A stretch of 64,000 nt of DNA from Streptomyces sp. Go-475 (GCF_003330845.1 NZ_CP026121.1:5747501-5811500), one strand, 5' to 3'. Positions 35,529 through 43,853 are shown, counted from the first letter of the stretch. Notes: generated from the sequence alone by a model not told the origin. Numbers and translations: made by a program.

Positions 35529-36704
35529 ATGGGTGAGTCCCTCACGGATGTCGAGTTCGGGACGGAGACGACGCTGCCCGTACCCGGCGGGCGGCGCGGC
35601 ACCGAGCCCCGGCGTGCGGCCGGGGCACCGGAAAGGCGGGGGTCCATCGGGACACAGCAGGACGGCCGGCCGGGACCGGCCGACGGACACGAGGCGGTCG
35701 TGCTCCTGCAGCGGGCCCGTGCGGAGGTCGATCCGGTGCTGCGGGCCGCGGTCGGCTCGCTGCCCGGGTCGATGCAGCGGATCGCGCGCTACCACTTCGG
35801 CTGGGAACAGGCGGACGGCACCCCGGCCGAGGGCGGTTCGGGCAAGGCGATCCGTCCCGCGCTCGTCCTCGCCGCCGCGGCCGCCCTGGGCGGACCCGAG
35901 GCACGGGCGGGGGCGGTCCGGGCGGCCGCGGCGGTGGAGCTGGTCCACAACTTCACACTGCTGCACGACGACGTGATGGACCGGGACGCCCTCCGCCGCC
36001 ACCGGCCCACCGCGTGGACGGTGTTCGGCGACGCCGACGCGATCCTCGCCGGGGACACCCTGCAGGCGCTGGCCCTGCGGCTGCTCGCCGAGGACCCGCA
36101 TCCGGCGTCCCCGGCCGCCGCCGCCCGGCTCGCGGACTGCGTGGTCGAACTGTGCGCCGGACAGCACGCGGACACGGCCCTGGAGCGGCGCGGCCCCGGC
36201 GAGGTCACGCTGGACGAGGTCCTCGCCATGGCGGAGGCCAAGACCGGCGCGTTGCTGGGCAGCGCGTGCGCGATCGGCGGGCTGTACGCGGGCGCCGGGG
36301 AGGCGGACGTGGCGGCGCTGGACGCGTTCGGCCGGGAGGCCGGGCTCGCCTTCCAGCTCATCGACGACGTCATCGGCATATGGGGCGACCCGAGCCGCAC
36401 CGGCAAGCCCGTCGGCGCGGACCTGGCCGCCCGCAAGAAGTCCCTGCCGGTCGTCGCGGCCTGCGCCTCCGGCACACCGGCGGCCGCCGAACTCGCCGAA
36501 CTGTACGCCCGACCCCATGACAAGGAGGACCTGGACCGCATCGCCCTGGCCGTGGAGCGCGCGGGCGGACGTGACTGGGCCCAGGGCCAGGCGGCCGACC
36601 GGATGGCCCGGGCGATGCAGCAACTGGCGCGCGCCGTGCCGGACCCGGAGGCGGCGGGCGGTCTGCTGGCCCTCGCCGAGTTCGTGACGCGGCGCAGCAG
36701 TTGA
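35529..36704 (+). CDS. Polyprenyl synthetase, probable encapsulin cargo
   Basis: A 391-residue trans-isoprenyl diphosphate synthase. First Asp-rich motif HDDVMD (D147-D151), GKAIRP (105-110), and second motif FQLIDDVIGIWGD (D279, D280, D287) are intact, so it should be active on allylic diphosphates. Product length is not predictable here. Residues 1-55 are Gly/Pro/Arg-rich, predicted disordered and outside the fold; in Family 2 encapsulin systems such N-terminal tails direct cargo into the shell. It lies 111 bases after the shell gene on the same strand. Confidence 0.87.
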   Translation: MGESLTDVEFGTETTLPVPGGRRGTEPRRAAGAPERRGSIGTQQDGRPGPADGHEAVVLLQRARAEVDPVLRAAVGSLPGSMQRIARYHFGWEQADGTPAEGGSGKAIRPALVLAAAAALGGPEARAGAVRAAAAVELVHNFTLLHDDVMDRDALRRHRPTAWTVFGDADAILAGDTLQALALRLLAEDPHPASPAAAARLADCVVELCAGQHADTALERRGPGEVTLDEVLAMAEAKTGALLGSACAIGGLYAGAGEADVAALDAFGREAGLAFQLIDDVIGIWGDPSRTGKPVGADLAARKKSLPVVAACASGTPAAAELAELYARPHDKEDLDRIALAVERAGGRDWAQGQAADRMARAMQQLARAVPDPEAAGGLLALAEFVTRRSS

Positions 36705-36741
36705 CGCCCGGCACGCGGCCGGTCGACAGCGGCACTCGGTG

Positions 36742-36763
36742 GCCCTTCGGGCGTCCGAAGGGC
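36742..36763 (+). terminator. Terminator after the encapsulin-cargo genes
   Basis: Perfect 9-bp stem GCCCTTCGG-GCGT-CCGAAGGGC, 38 bases after the polyprenyl synthetase stop, followed by the small palindrome CGGAGCTCCG at 36771-36780. The rest of the 292-base gap to 36996 has no supported gene. Confidence 0.7.
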
Positions 36764-36996
36764 AGGACCCCGGAGCTCCGGGGGCTGTGCGGCTCCTGAC
36801 TCCGCACGGCCGCCGGTCTCCGGCCGGCGGGTCCCGCACTTCCCCACGGGGTGCGGGGCCCGCTCTCTCCCGCACCCGGGGCGATCATCTTCGGGCGGAT
36901 GTTCGACTAGATCCCGCCAAGCTTCCGTCCCGCGCTCCGGGAAAGCCCCGGGCCGCCCTACGATCAACGCCCGTCGGGCGAGCGAAGGGGCGGGAC

Positions 36997-37608
36997 ATGG
37001 GCGTGGCGATCCGGACGGCGGACGAGGGGGACCGGGACCTGGTCGTCCGGCTCCTCGACGAGGCGTTCCAGGACGACCCGGTGAGCGGCTGGGTCTTCCC
37101 CGGGGCGGAGGACCGCCGTGCCAAGCACCCCGGGCTCATGGCCGCCTTCACCGACGTGGTGCTCGCGTCGGGGCGCATCGACCTCACCGAGGACGGCTCG
37201 GCCTGCGCGCTGTGGCTGTCCGTACCGGCCGACGAGCACGGCGGCGATGCCGAGGACGACGGTCCCGCCCAGGTGCGACAGGCCGTGGATCCGGACAACG
37301 AGCGCATCGAGGCGATCGGCCGGCTGACGGCCGCGATCCACCCCTCCGGGCGCGCCCACGAGTACCTGTGGATGATCGGCGTGGCCCCGGGCCGCCAGGG
37401 CGAGGGACTCGGCACCGCGCTCATCGAGTCGGTCCTCGACCGCTGCGACCGCGAGGGACGGCCCGCGTATCTGGAGGCCAGCAACGCCCGCAGCCGCAAG
37501 CTGTACGAGCGCCTCGGCTTCGAAGCCGCCGGCCCGGTCCTCGACCTCCCCGACGGCCCGGCCATGTGGCCGATGTGGCGCGAGCCCCGCCCGCACCGGG
37601 CGCCCTGA
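36997..37608 (+). CDS. GNAT-family N-acetyltransferase
   Basis: A 203-residue GNAT. The core is IGVAPGRQGEGLGTALIESVLDRCDREGRPAYLEASNARSRKLYERLGF, with the acetyl-CoA loop RQGEGLG. Conserved N-terminal FQDDPVSGWVFP is common in a Streptomyces GNAT subgroup. ATG 36997 follows GAAGGGG; a long upstream frame to 36739 is not conserved. Substrate unknown. Confidence 0.85.
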   Translation: MGVAIRTADEGDRDLVVRLLDEAFQDDPVSGWVFPGAEDRRAKHPGLMAAFTDVVLASGRIDLTEDGSACALWLSVPADEHGGDAEDDGPAQVRQAVDPDNERIEAIGRLTAAIHPSGRAHEYLWMIGVAPGRQGEGLGTALIESVLDRCDREGRPAYLEASNARSRKLYERLGFEAAGPVLDLPDGPAMWPMWREPRPHRAP

Positions 37609-37779
37609 CCCGCCCGCTCGTCGACTTCCTGGCAGCACCGGCCACCCGTGCACGCCGGAAACCGGCAGCCCTGACACCGGGGGCGCAAGCAAGGCATCGG
37701 CGCGCACGCGCGGCAACGGCGTGCCGGCGCGCACGTACGGCAGGAAGCGCCGAGCCCCCGGCCGTCCTACCCTGAGGAC

Positions 37780-38052
37780 ATGGGCAGCGAAGGACATGTC
37801 TGTCCGGCCTGCGGACAGCCCGTGGAGACCGTCGTCCGGCGGCACAAGACGCTGGGCGCGTGGGTGCCGCTCTGGGTGGCGGGCCCCTGCCACAACCCCG
37901 CGTGCACGGCCTGCGACGCGCAGGACGCGGTGCGCCACACCGGTGAGGACATGGAGCGGGCCGAGGCCGCCCGGCCCGCCGGGCGCACCGCCCCGCCTGC
38001 GACGACGCCCTCCGAGGCGGCCCCGGGGGAAACCGTCGCGAGAAATCCCTGA
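37780..38052 (+). CDS. Small zinc-ribbon-like protein
   Basis: A 90-residue protein with C8-x2-C11 and C42-x2-C45 plus C37, a pattern that suggests one zinc site, and a disordered Ala/Pro tail (residues about 62-90). TACCCT lies exactly six bases before ATG 37780, pointing to a leaderless mRNA. Function unknown. Confidence 0.7.
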   Translation: MGSEGHVCPACGQPVETVVRRHKTLGAWVPLWVAGPCHNPACTACDAQDAVRHTGEDMERAEAARPAGRTAPPATTPSEAAPGETVARNP

Positions 38053-38137
38053 GTCCGTGTCGAGAACACCGGCCCGGCTCCGACGTCCCCTGTGAAGAGC
38101 CGCACGGCAGGGCGGTCAGAGCCGAAGGAGCGGACTG

Positions 38138-38551
38138 ATGAAGTACCTGGTCATGGTGCAGGGCACGCAGGCGGACTACGACGCGATGCGCGGCAAGGCG
38201 TCGGCGACCTCCCCCGCGTGGACCGAGGAAGAGGTGCAGGCCATGTTCTCCTACATGGGCGCCATCAACGACGACCTCTCCGAGACCGGTGAGTTCGTCG
38301 ACGGGCAGGGCCTGGCCGAGCCGGCGCAGACCCGGCACGTCACCCTCGGCGACGACGGCAAGGCCGTCATCACCGACGGCCCGTACGGCGAGACCAAGGA
38401 GCTGCTGGCCGGCTACTGGGTCCTGGAGTGCGAGAGCCTGGAGCGGGTCACGGAGATCGCCGAGCGCGTCGCCCGCTGCCCCCAGCCGGCCGGCGCCCCC
38501 GAGTACCCCGTCGTGATCCGCCCGATCATGGACGGGTCCGGGGACATCTGA
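38138..38551 (+). CDS. DGPF/YCII-family protein, partner of ECF42 sigma factor
   Basis: A 137-residue protein of the YCII-related family, with DGPYGETKELLAGYWVLECES holding the DGPF-like motif. Genes of this kind stand next to ECF42 sigma factors and are their known regulon members. GAAGGAGCGGACTG precedes the ATG, and the sigma gene starts 22 bases after its stop. The biochemical role is not known. Confidence 0.87.
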   Translation: MKYLVMVQGTQADYDAMRGKASATSPAWTEEEVQAMFSYMGAINDDLSETGEFVDGQGLAEPAQTRHVTLGDDGKAVITDGPYGETKELLAGYWVLECESLERVTEIAERVARCPQPAGAPEYPVVIRPIMDGSGDI

Positions 38552-38573
38552 CGAGCCGCCGCCGGACCCGCCG

Positions 38574-39794
38574 GTGCGGAGCACGCCCGAGATCGAGGAC
38601 CTGCTGCGCGACAACGCGCCGCAGGTCCTCGGCGCGCTGGTCAGACGGTACGGGCACTTCGACGCCGCCGAGGACGCCGTACAGGAGGCGCTGCTCGCGG
38701 CGGCCGGGCAGTGGCCCGCGCAGGGCGTGCCCGGCAATCCGCGCGGCTGGCTGATCAAGGTCGCCTCGCGGCGGCTGACCGACGCCCTGCGCAGCGAGGA
38801 GGCCAGACGGCAGCGCGAGGAACGGGCGGCGGCGCTCACGCCCCGGGACGCGTTCACCGCCCCGCCGCCGGGGGAGCGGGCGCCCCGCGAGGACGACACC
38901 CTCTCGCTGCTCTTCCTCTGCTGCCACCCGGACCTGAGCCCACCGGCGCAGATCGCGCTCACCCTGCGCGCGGTCGGCGGTCTGACCACGGCGGAGATCG
39001 CCCGCGCGTACCTGGTCCCCGAGGCGACCATGGGCCAGCGCATCAGCCGGGCCAAGCAGAAGGTCCGGGGTGTGCGCTTCGGGCGTCCGGACCGCTGGGA
39101 GCAGCGGCTGCCGTCCGTCCTCCACACCCTCTACCTGATCTTCAACGAGGGGTACACGGCCACCTCCGGCCCCGCCCTCCAGCGCCGCGATCTCGCGGGC
39201 GAGGCCGTACGGCTGACCCGTACGGTCCACCGGCTGCTCCCCGACGACTGCGAGGTGGCCGGCCTGCTCGCGCTGATGCTGCTGACCGACGCCCGCCGCG
39301 ACGCGCGCAGCGGACCGCACGGCGAGCTGATCCCCCTCGATGAGCAGGACCGCGACCGCTGGGACAGGGCGGCGATCGAGGAGGGCGTCGCGTTGGTCAC
39401 CCGGGCCCTGTCCCGGGGCCGGCCGGGCCCGTACCAGCTGCGGGCCGCGATCGCGGCCGTGCACGACGAGGCGCCGTCGCCCGCGGAGACGGACTGGGCC
39501 GAGATCCTGGGCCTGTACGACGTCCTCGTCGGCCTGGTTCCCGGCCCCGTCGAACGCCTCAACCGCGCGGTCGCCGTCGCCATGGTCCGCGGCCCGCGCG
39601 CCGGCCTGGCCGAACTGGACCTGCTGCGCGGCGAGTTGAAGGACCACCGCCTGGACGCCGTACGAGCGCACCTCCTGGAACGCGCGGGCGAACCCCAAGC
39701 CGCCCGTGCCGCCTACGAGTCGGCCGCAGCCCAGACTCTCAGCCTGCCCGAGCAGCGCTATCTCCGGGCCCGGGCGGCGCGGTTGAGGCAGTAG
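38574..39794 (+). CDS. ECF42-type sigma factor with C-terminal extension
   Basis: A 406-residue sigma factor. Region 2 is GHFDAAEDAVQEALLAAAGQWP and region 4 is LTTAEIARAYLVPEATMGQRISRAKQKVRG. The extra 200 residues begin with NEGYTATSGPALQRRDLAGEAVRLTR and are helical, TPR-like, as in ECF42 members, where no anti-sigma gene is found and the extension takes part in control. The upstream DGPF gene fits this class. GTG 38574 has only a weak ribosome site; coupling to the upstream gene is likely. Confidence 0.88.
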   Translation: MRSTPEIEDLLRDNAPQVLGALVRRYGHFDAAEDAVQEALLAAAGQWPAQGVPGNPRGWLIKVASRRLTDALRSEEARRQREERAAALTPRDAFTAPPPGERAPREDDTLSLLFLCCHPDLSPPAQIALTLRAVGGLTTAEIARAYLVPEATMGQRISRAKQKVRGVRFGRPDRWEQRLPSVLHTLYLIFNEGYTATSGPALQRRDLAGEAVRLTRTVHRLLPDDCEVAGLLALMLLTDARRDARSGPHGELIPLDEQDRDRWDRAAIEEGVALVTRALSRGRPGPYQLRAAIAAVHDEAPSPAETDWAEILGLYDVLVGLVPGPVERLNRAVAVAMVRGPRAGLAELDLLRGELKDHRLDAVRAHLLERAGEPQAARAAYESAAAQTLSLPEQRYLRARAARLRQ

Positions 39795-39804
39795 CGTGTG
39801 CGGC

Positions 39805-40035
39805 ATGGGCATGACGGGGGAGCGGCGGCGCAGGCTCTGGCGCCGGGCCGTGATCGTGTGGGCGGTGACCGTGGCCGTCGCGGGCGGGCTGACCCTCTGG
39901 GCGCAGGACTCGACGCAGCCGCAGGGACCGTACGTCTGGCAGCGGACGGACCCCGACGAGCCACCGGACCTGCCGCCCTGCCCGACCCCCGAGGGCGGCG
40001 GGGCGGCCCTGTGCGCGTACGCGGAGACGGACTAG
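39805..40035 (+). CDS. Small single-pass membrane protein, hypothetical
   Basis: A 76-residue protein: basic N-terminus (ERRRRLWRRA), one helix (residues about 15-33, VIVWAVTVAVAGGLTLWA), then a Pro-rich outer segment with two Cys (PPCPTPEGGGAALCAY). TAGCGT seven bases before ATG 39805 suggests a leaderless start. Its last four bases overlap the stop of the VOC gene on the other strand. Confidence 0.6.
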   Translation: MGMTGERRRRLWRRAVIVWAVTVAVAGGLTLWAQDSTQPQGPYVWQRTDPDEPPDLPPCPTPEGGGAALCAYAETD

Positions 40036-40766
40036 AGCCGCAGCCCGCCCGTCTCCGGGTCCCGGCTCGTCAGGCAGTAGGTGCCGCCCGCCGGGTCGCG
40101 CATCACCGTCCAGTCGGAGAAGGCGGCCACGTACCCGGCCCCGAGTTCCTCGTGCCACGCGCGGGTCGCCCCGACGTCCGCGCAGGCGAGGTCGAGGTGG
40201 GCGGAGGCCGGCCGCTCCTCTTCGAGGCGTTGCAGAAGCAGCCGCACCGGCAGGCCGGGCGGTGGTCGCAGCACGTGGAACTCCGGGAGGGCACCGGGCC
40301 GCGACTCCCAGCCGGCGAGCAGCGCGCTCCAGAAAGCGACTTCGGCCTCGTACGCCGAGGGCGGGACGTCGAGGCACACCTGGTCGAGCCGGCTGCCCCG
40401 CACCACGCCCGGCCGCGACGCCTGCCCGCGCCAAGGGTCGGCACAGAACAACTGCCCGCCCGGCGACCGCAGCACGACGAGCGACCCGAGGTCCTCCACC
40501 ACCCGCGCGCCGAGCCGCGCGCCCGCGTCGGCGAACTCCCGTACGTCCTCCACGCAGAAGTCCAGGTGCGCTCCGCCGGGGCCCGACGCGACCGCCTGGG
40601 CCTTCACGCAGGCGTCGGCGCCGTCCGGGAGCAGCGTGACGAACTCGGAGCGCGCGCCGCGCAGTTCGGAGAGCCGGGTCCCCGTCACCGCGGTCCAGAA
40701 GGCACAGGCCGCACCGAAGGCCTCGCGCGGCCGGTCGGCGAAGGCGTACGTCCAGCGGATCGTCAT
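40032..40766 (-). CDS. VOC (glyoxalase-like) superfamily protein with two domains
   Basis: A 244-residue protein with two vicinal-oxygen-chelate repeats (residues about 2-120 and 130-240). Both show the beta-strand pattern AHLDFCVEDV / AHLDLACADV and D-P-G/A-G motifs. Metal-binding residues are not obviously complete, so it could be enzymatic or a binding protein. TAGGAT lies seven bases before the ATG. Function not assigned. Confidence 0.78.
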   Translation of the reverse strand: MTIRWTYAFADRPREAFGAACAFWTAVTGTRLSELRGARSEFVTLLPDGADACVKAQAVASGPGGAHLDFCVEDVREFADAGARLGARVVEDLGSLVVLRSPGGQLFCADPWRGQASRPGVVRGSRLDQVCLDVPPSAYEAEVAFWSALLAGWESRPGALPEFHVLRPPPGLPVRLLLQRLEEERPASAHLDLACADVGATRAWHEELGAGYVAAFSDWTVMRDPAGGTYCLTSRDPETGGLRL

Positions 40767-40871
40767 GGCCGCGATCCTATGCGGCGGCCGCCACGGCCAC
40801 CCGCGTGAACCTTGACCAGCCTTTGCCTCGCCGTTCCCCGCCTATTGGCCCGGGCTTGTTTGCATTCAGGA

Positions 40872-42026
40872 ATGGACCACATCACGTTCCTCGTGGCCGT
40901 CGTCATCGTGACGGCGCTCGCGTTCGACTTCACCAACGGATTCCACGACACGGCGAACGCGATGGCCACGTCCATCGCCACCGGCGCGCTGGCTCCCCGA
41001 ACGGCGGTCCTGATCAGCGGTGTCCTCAACGTCGTCGGTGCCTTCCTGTCCACCGAGGTGGCAAGGACGATCTCGGGCGGCATCGTGGACGACACCCTCG
41101 TCACCCCGGGCATGATCTTCGCGGGGCTGGTCGGGGCGATCCTGTGGAACCTGCTGACCTGGCTCGTCGGACTGCCCTCCAGCTCCTCGCACGCCCTGTT
41201 CGGCGGGCTGATCGGGGCCGTGTGGGTCGGGGCGGGCAGCCAGGGCGTCAACTTCGGCAAGGTCGTCGAGAAGGTGCTGGTCCCGGCGGTGGCCTCGCCG
41301 CTCGTGGCCGGCATCGCCGCGCTGCTCGCCACCTACCTCGCCTACCGGCTCACCGACCGCGCCCGCAAGGAGTCCGTCACCAAGGGCTTCCGCGTCGGGC
41401 AGATCGCCTCCGCCTCACTCGTCTCGCTCGCCCACGGCACCAACGACGCGCAGAAGACCATGGGCGTCATCACCCTCACCCTGATCTCGGCCGGGGCGCT
41501 GGGCCACGACGCCGGTCCGCCGCTGTGGGTCATCGCCTCCGCGGGCCTCGCCATCGGCCTCGGCACCTACCTGGGTGGCTGGCGGATCATCCGCACCATG
41601 GGCAAGGGCCTCACCGAGATCCAGTCGCCGCAGGGCTTCGCGGCCGAGACCGCCTCCACGACCGTCATCCTGACCTCCGCCCACCTCGGCTTCGCCCTGT
41701 CCACCACGCAGGTCGCATCGGGCAGCATCCTCGGCGCGGGGCTGGGCCGCAGGCTCGCGGAGGTCCGCTGGGGCGTCGCGGGCCGGATGGCGGTCGCCTG
41801 GATGATCACCCTGCCCGCCGCCGCGCTGGTCGGCGGCCTGGCCGCCGCGGTCGTGCAGAACGGCGGCGACCTCGGGACGGCGGTCGTCGCCCTGGTCGGC
41901 GCCGCCCTCGCCGGGGGCATCGTGCTGCTCTCCCGCCGCAACCCGGTGCACGCGCACAACGTCAACGACACGCACGAGGTCACCCTCCGTACCGAGCCGC
42001 CGGCCAAGGTCGGCGCGGCCGCCTGA
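40872..42026 (+). CDS. PiT-family inorganic phosphate transporter
   Basis: A 384-residue low-affinity phosphate permease. Two copies of the PiT signature are present: DFTNGFHDTANAMATSI near the N-terminus and SLAHGTNDAQKTMGVI in the middle, and the protein has about ten helices. ATG 40872 is preferred to the longer 40812 start, since the membrane region starts right after it. The small gene after it is often found with Streptomyces PiT genes. Confidence 0.9.
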   Translation: MDHITFLVAVVIVTALAFDFTNGFHDTANAMATSIATGALAPRTAVLISGVLNVVGAFLSTEVARTISGGIVDDTLVTPGMIFAGLVGAILWNLLTWLVGLPSSSSHALFGGLIGAVWVGAGSQGVNFGKVVEKVLVPAVASPLVAGIAALLATYLAYRLTDRARKESVTKGFRVGQIASASLVSLAHGTNDAQKTMGVITLTLISAGALGHDAGPPLWVIASAGLAIGLGTYLGGWRIIRTMGKGLTEIQSPQGFAAETASTTVILTSAHLGFALSTTQVASGSILGAGLGRRLAEVRWGVAGRMAVAWMITLPAAALVGGLAAAVVQNGGDLGTAVVALVGAALAGGIVLLSRRNPVHAHNVNDTHEVTLRTEPPAKVGAAA

Positions 42027-42042
42027 ACGACCGGGAGTCGAC

Positions 42043-42276
42043 ATGCAACTGGACTGGACCGCACTCGGCCAGGTCACCGCGGTGAGCATCGGCGTCACCG
42101 TCGCCGTGGTCGTCGTCTTCGCCCTCGGCGTCCTCGGCCTCGCCCGGCTGGAGGGCGCCCGCGAACACCCGGGCGGCACCAGCGCCCTCGGCCTCGGCCA
42201 GGCCGCCCTGTGCTTCCTCGCCTGCGTGGCCGTGGTGGCGTACGGGATCTATCTGATCGTGCCTCAGTTCCACTGA
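42043..42276 (+). CDS. Small membrane protein following the PiT gene
   Basis: A 77-residue protein with two membrane helices (residues about 13-33 and 52-72). It follows the transporter by 16 bases and GGGAG precedes its ATG, so it is in the same operon. It may be an accessory subunit; no family known to me. Confidence 0.7.
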   Translation: MQLDWTALGQVTAVSIGVTVAVVVVFALGVLGLARLEGAREHPGGTSALGLGQAALCFLACVAVVAYGIYLIVPQFH

Positions 42277-42287
42277 ACGCGTACGAC

Positions 42288-42323
42288 GAAGGGGCCCGGC
42301 CGGATCGGCGGCCGGGCCCCTTC
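42288..42323. terminator. Bidirectional terminator between the PiT operon and sodN
   Basis: GAAGGGGCCCGGCCG and its complement form a long stem closed by a small loop, 12 bases from the sodN stop. It can end both convergent transcripts and would form the 3' end of sodN mRNA. Confidence 0.88.
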
Positions 42324-42335
42324 GCCGTTCGGCGA

Positions 42336-42731
42336 TCAAGCCTTCTTGGTCTCCCAGAAGATCTTGTCGATCTGGGCGATGTAGTCCAGCGCCTTCTGGC
42401 CGGTCGCCGGGTCGGTGGAGCCCTTGGCGGCCGACAGGGCCTTCAGGGTGTCGTTGACCAGCTGGTGCAGCTCCGGGTACTTCTCGAAGTGCGGCGGCTT
42501 GAAGTAGTCGCTCCACAGCACCGAGACGTGGTGCTTCGCGAGCTCGGCACGCTGCTCCTTGATGACGGTGGCGCGGGCCTGGAAGTGCGGGTCGTCGTTT
42601 CCGGCCATCTTCTCCTGGACGGCCTTGACCGACTCCGCCTCGATGCGGGCCTGGGCGGGGTCGTAGACACCGCAGGGAAGGTCGCAGTGTGCGCTGACCT
42701 TGACCTTGGGGGCAAACAGGCGGGAAAGCAT
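42336..42731 (-). CDS. sodN: Nickel-containing superoxide dismutase
   Basis: A 131-residue precursor. The 14-residue leader MLSRLFAPKVKVSA is removed to expose the nickel hook HCDLPCGVY, whose His1, Cys2 and Cys6 bind nickel. The mature enzyme is a cytoplasmic hexamer that removes superoxide. Length and hook are identical to the known Streptomyces enzyme. It is divergent from sodX, the processing peptidase. In S. coelicolor the 3' end of its mRNA is cut to give a small RNA against the iron SOD mRNA. Confidence 0.96.
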   Translation of the reverse strand: MLSRLFAPKVKVSAHCDLPCGVYDPAQARIEAESVKAVQEKMAGNDDPHFQARATVIKEQRAELAKHHVSVLWSDYFKPPHFEKYPELHQLVNDTLKALSAAKGSTDPATGQKALDYIAQIDKIFWETKKA

Positions 42732-42876
42732 GGAGCATTCCTTCCTCGTGATCGTCTTCTCACAGGGGACATTACTCCTTGGGGGAAGGCTTTTCGCGAG
42801 TGCCCCCATGGGCTTAGGACAAAAGTCCGGGGTGAGACTGAGACTGGTGGAGGAAGAACCGGGGAGGTGCCGGGTG

Positions 42877-43320
42877 ATGCCGGAGCTGTCGCAGGAGTCC
42901 GAGCGGGGAGGGCAGGCCGCGCCGTTCGGGGTGGCCGAGGTGACCGGGCCGTCCATGGTGCCCACCTTGTACCACGGGGACCGGCTGCTGGTGCATTACG
43001 GGGCCCGGATCAGGCCCGGTGACGTCGTCGTGCTGCGGCACCCCTTCCAGCAGGACCTGCTGGTCGTCAAGCGGGCCGTCCAACGGCGCGAGAACGGTTG
43101 GTGGGTGCTCGGCGACAACGCGTACGCCGGCGGCGACAGCACCGACTACGGCGTCGTGCCCGACGACCTCGTGCTGGGGCGGGTCCGCTTCCGCTACCGG
43201 CCGCTCGGGTCCGGCCGGCGTTCGCCCTGGGCGCTGCTCGGCTGGGCGCTGTCGGCCGCCAGGCCGGTCTTCTCGGGCAGGTCGGGCCGGGCCGCCTCCA
43301 GGCGTTTGCGGGCCCGGTAG
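42877..43320 (+). CDS. sodX: SodX, S26-type peptidase that matures nickel SOD
   Basis: A 147-residue signal-peptidase-like protein with a Ser-Lys dyad: S26 in GPSMVPTLYHGD and K65 in LLVVKRAV, plus LGDNAYAGGDSTDYG. It lacks a strong N-terminal membrane anchor, fitting a cytoplasmic role in removing the SodN leader. ATG 42877 follows GGGGAGG. It lies 145 bases from sodN in divergent orientation, and its last 127 bases overlap the CGNR gene on the other strand. Confidence 0.88.
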   Translation: MPELSQESERGGQAAPFGVAEVTGPSMVPTLYHGDRLLVHYGARIRPGDVVVLRHPFQQDLLVVKRAVQRRENGWWVLGDNAYAGGDSTDYGVVPDDLVLGRVRFRYRPLGSGRRSPWALLGWALSAARPVFSGRSGRAASRRLRAR

Positions 43321-43853
43321 GCCGCGACGTTGGCGCGGGTGGCGCAGCGGTCGGAGCAGTAGCGCCGGGAGCGGTTGGTGGAGGTGTCGAGGTAGGCGTT
43401 GCGGCAGGGCGCGGCCTCGCACAGGCCGAGGCGGTCCACGCCGTACTCGGTGAGGTGGAACGCCAGGCCCATCGCCGCGATCGCCGCGTAGCCCGCGGTC
43501 GCGTTGGACGGGTGGTCCGCCAGGTGCATGTGCCACAGGGGGCGGCCGTCGTCGTCGCGGAAGTCGTGCCCGGAGATCTGCGGGCTCACCGGGAACTCCA
43601 GCAGTAGTGAGTTCAGCAGGTCCACGGCGAGCTGCTCGTCGCCGCCGTCGGCCGCCTCGAAGACCGCGCGCAGCCGGGCCCGGACCGAGCGGAAGCGGGT
43701 CACGTCCGCGTCCGTGGCGCGGCGCGCGGCCGACTGCTGGCCGCCGAACAGATCACGGACGGCCTCGACCGACGTCAGGGTGTCCTTGCCCCGGGCCGGC
43801 TCCTCGGTGTTGACGAGGCGCACGGCATAGTCCGAGTAATAGGCCAGTTCCAC
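43194..43853 (-). CDS. CGNR zinc-finger (ABATE-domain) regulator
   Basis: A 219-residue protein with an N-terminal ABATE domain (residues about 1-130) and a C-terminal CGNR zinc finger, C-x4-C then C-x3-C in APCRNAYLDTSTNRSRRYCSDRCATRANVAAYRARKR. Members are presumed stress-related DNA-binding regulators. Its 3' 127 bases lie opposite the end of sodX. GTG 43853 has AAGGA upstream. The tail after residue 190 is low-complexity. Confidence 0.83.
   Translation of the reverse strand: MELAYYSDYAVRLVNTEEPARGKDTLTSVEAVRDLFGGQQSAARRATDADVTRFRSVRARLRAVFEAADGGDEQLAVDLLNSLLLEFPVSPQISGHDFRDDDGRPLWHMHLADHPSNATAGYAAIAAMGLAFHLTEYGVDRLGLCEAAPCRNAYLDTSTNRSRRYCSDRCATRANVAAYRARKRLEAARPDLPEKTGLAADSAQPSSAQGERRPDPSGR

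Noticed and set aside
33987..36875. A 962-codon open frame on the minus strand under the encapsulin and polyprenyl synthetase genes
   Set aside because: Its sequence is GC-bias product without conserved motifs; the plus strand has two well-conserved proteins with ribosome sites.
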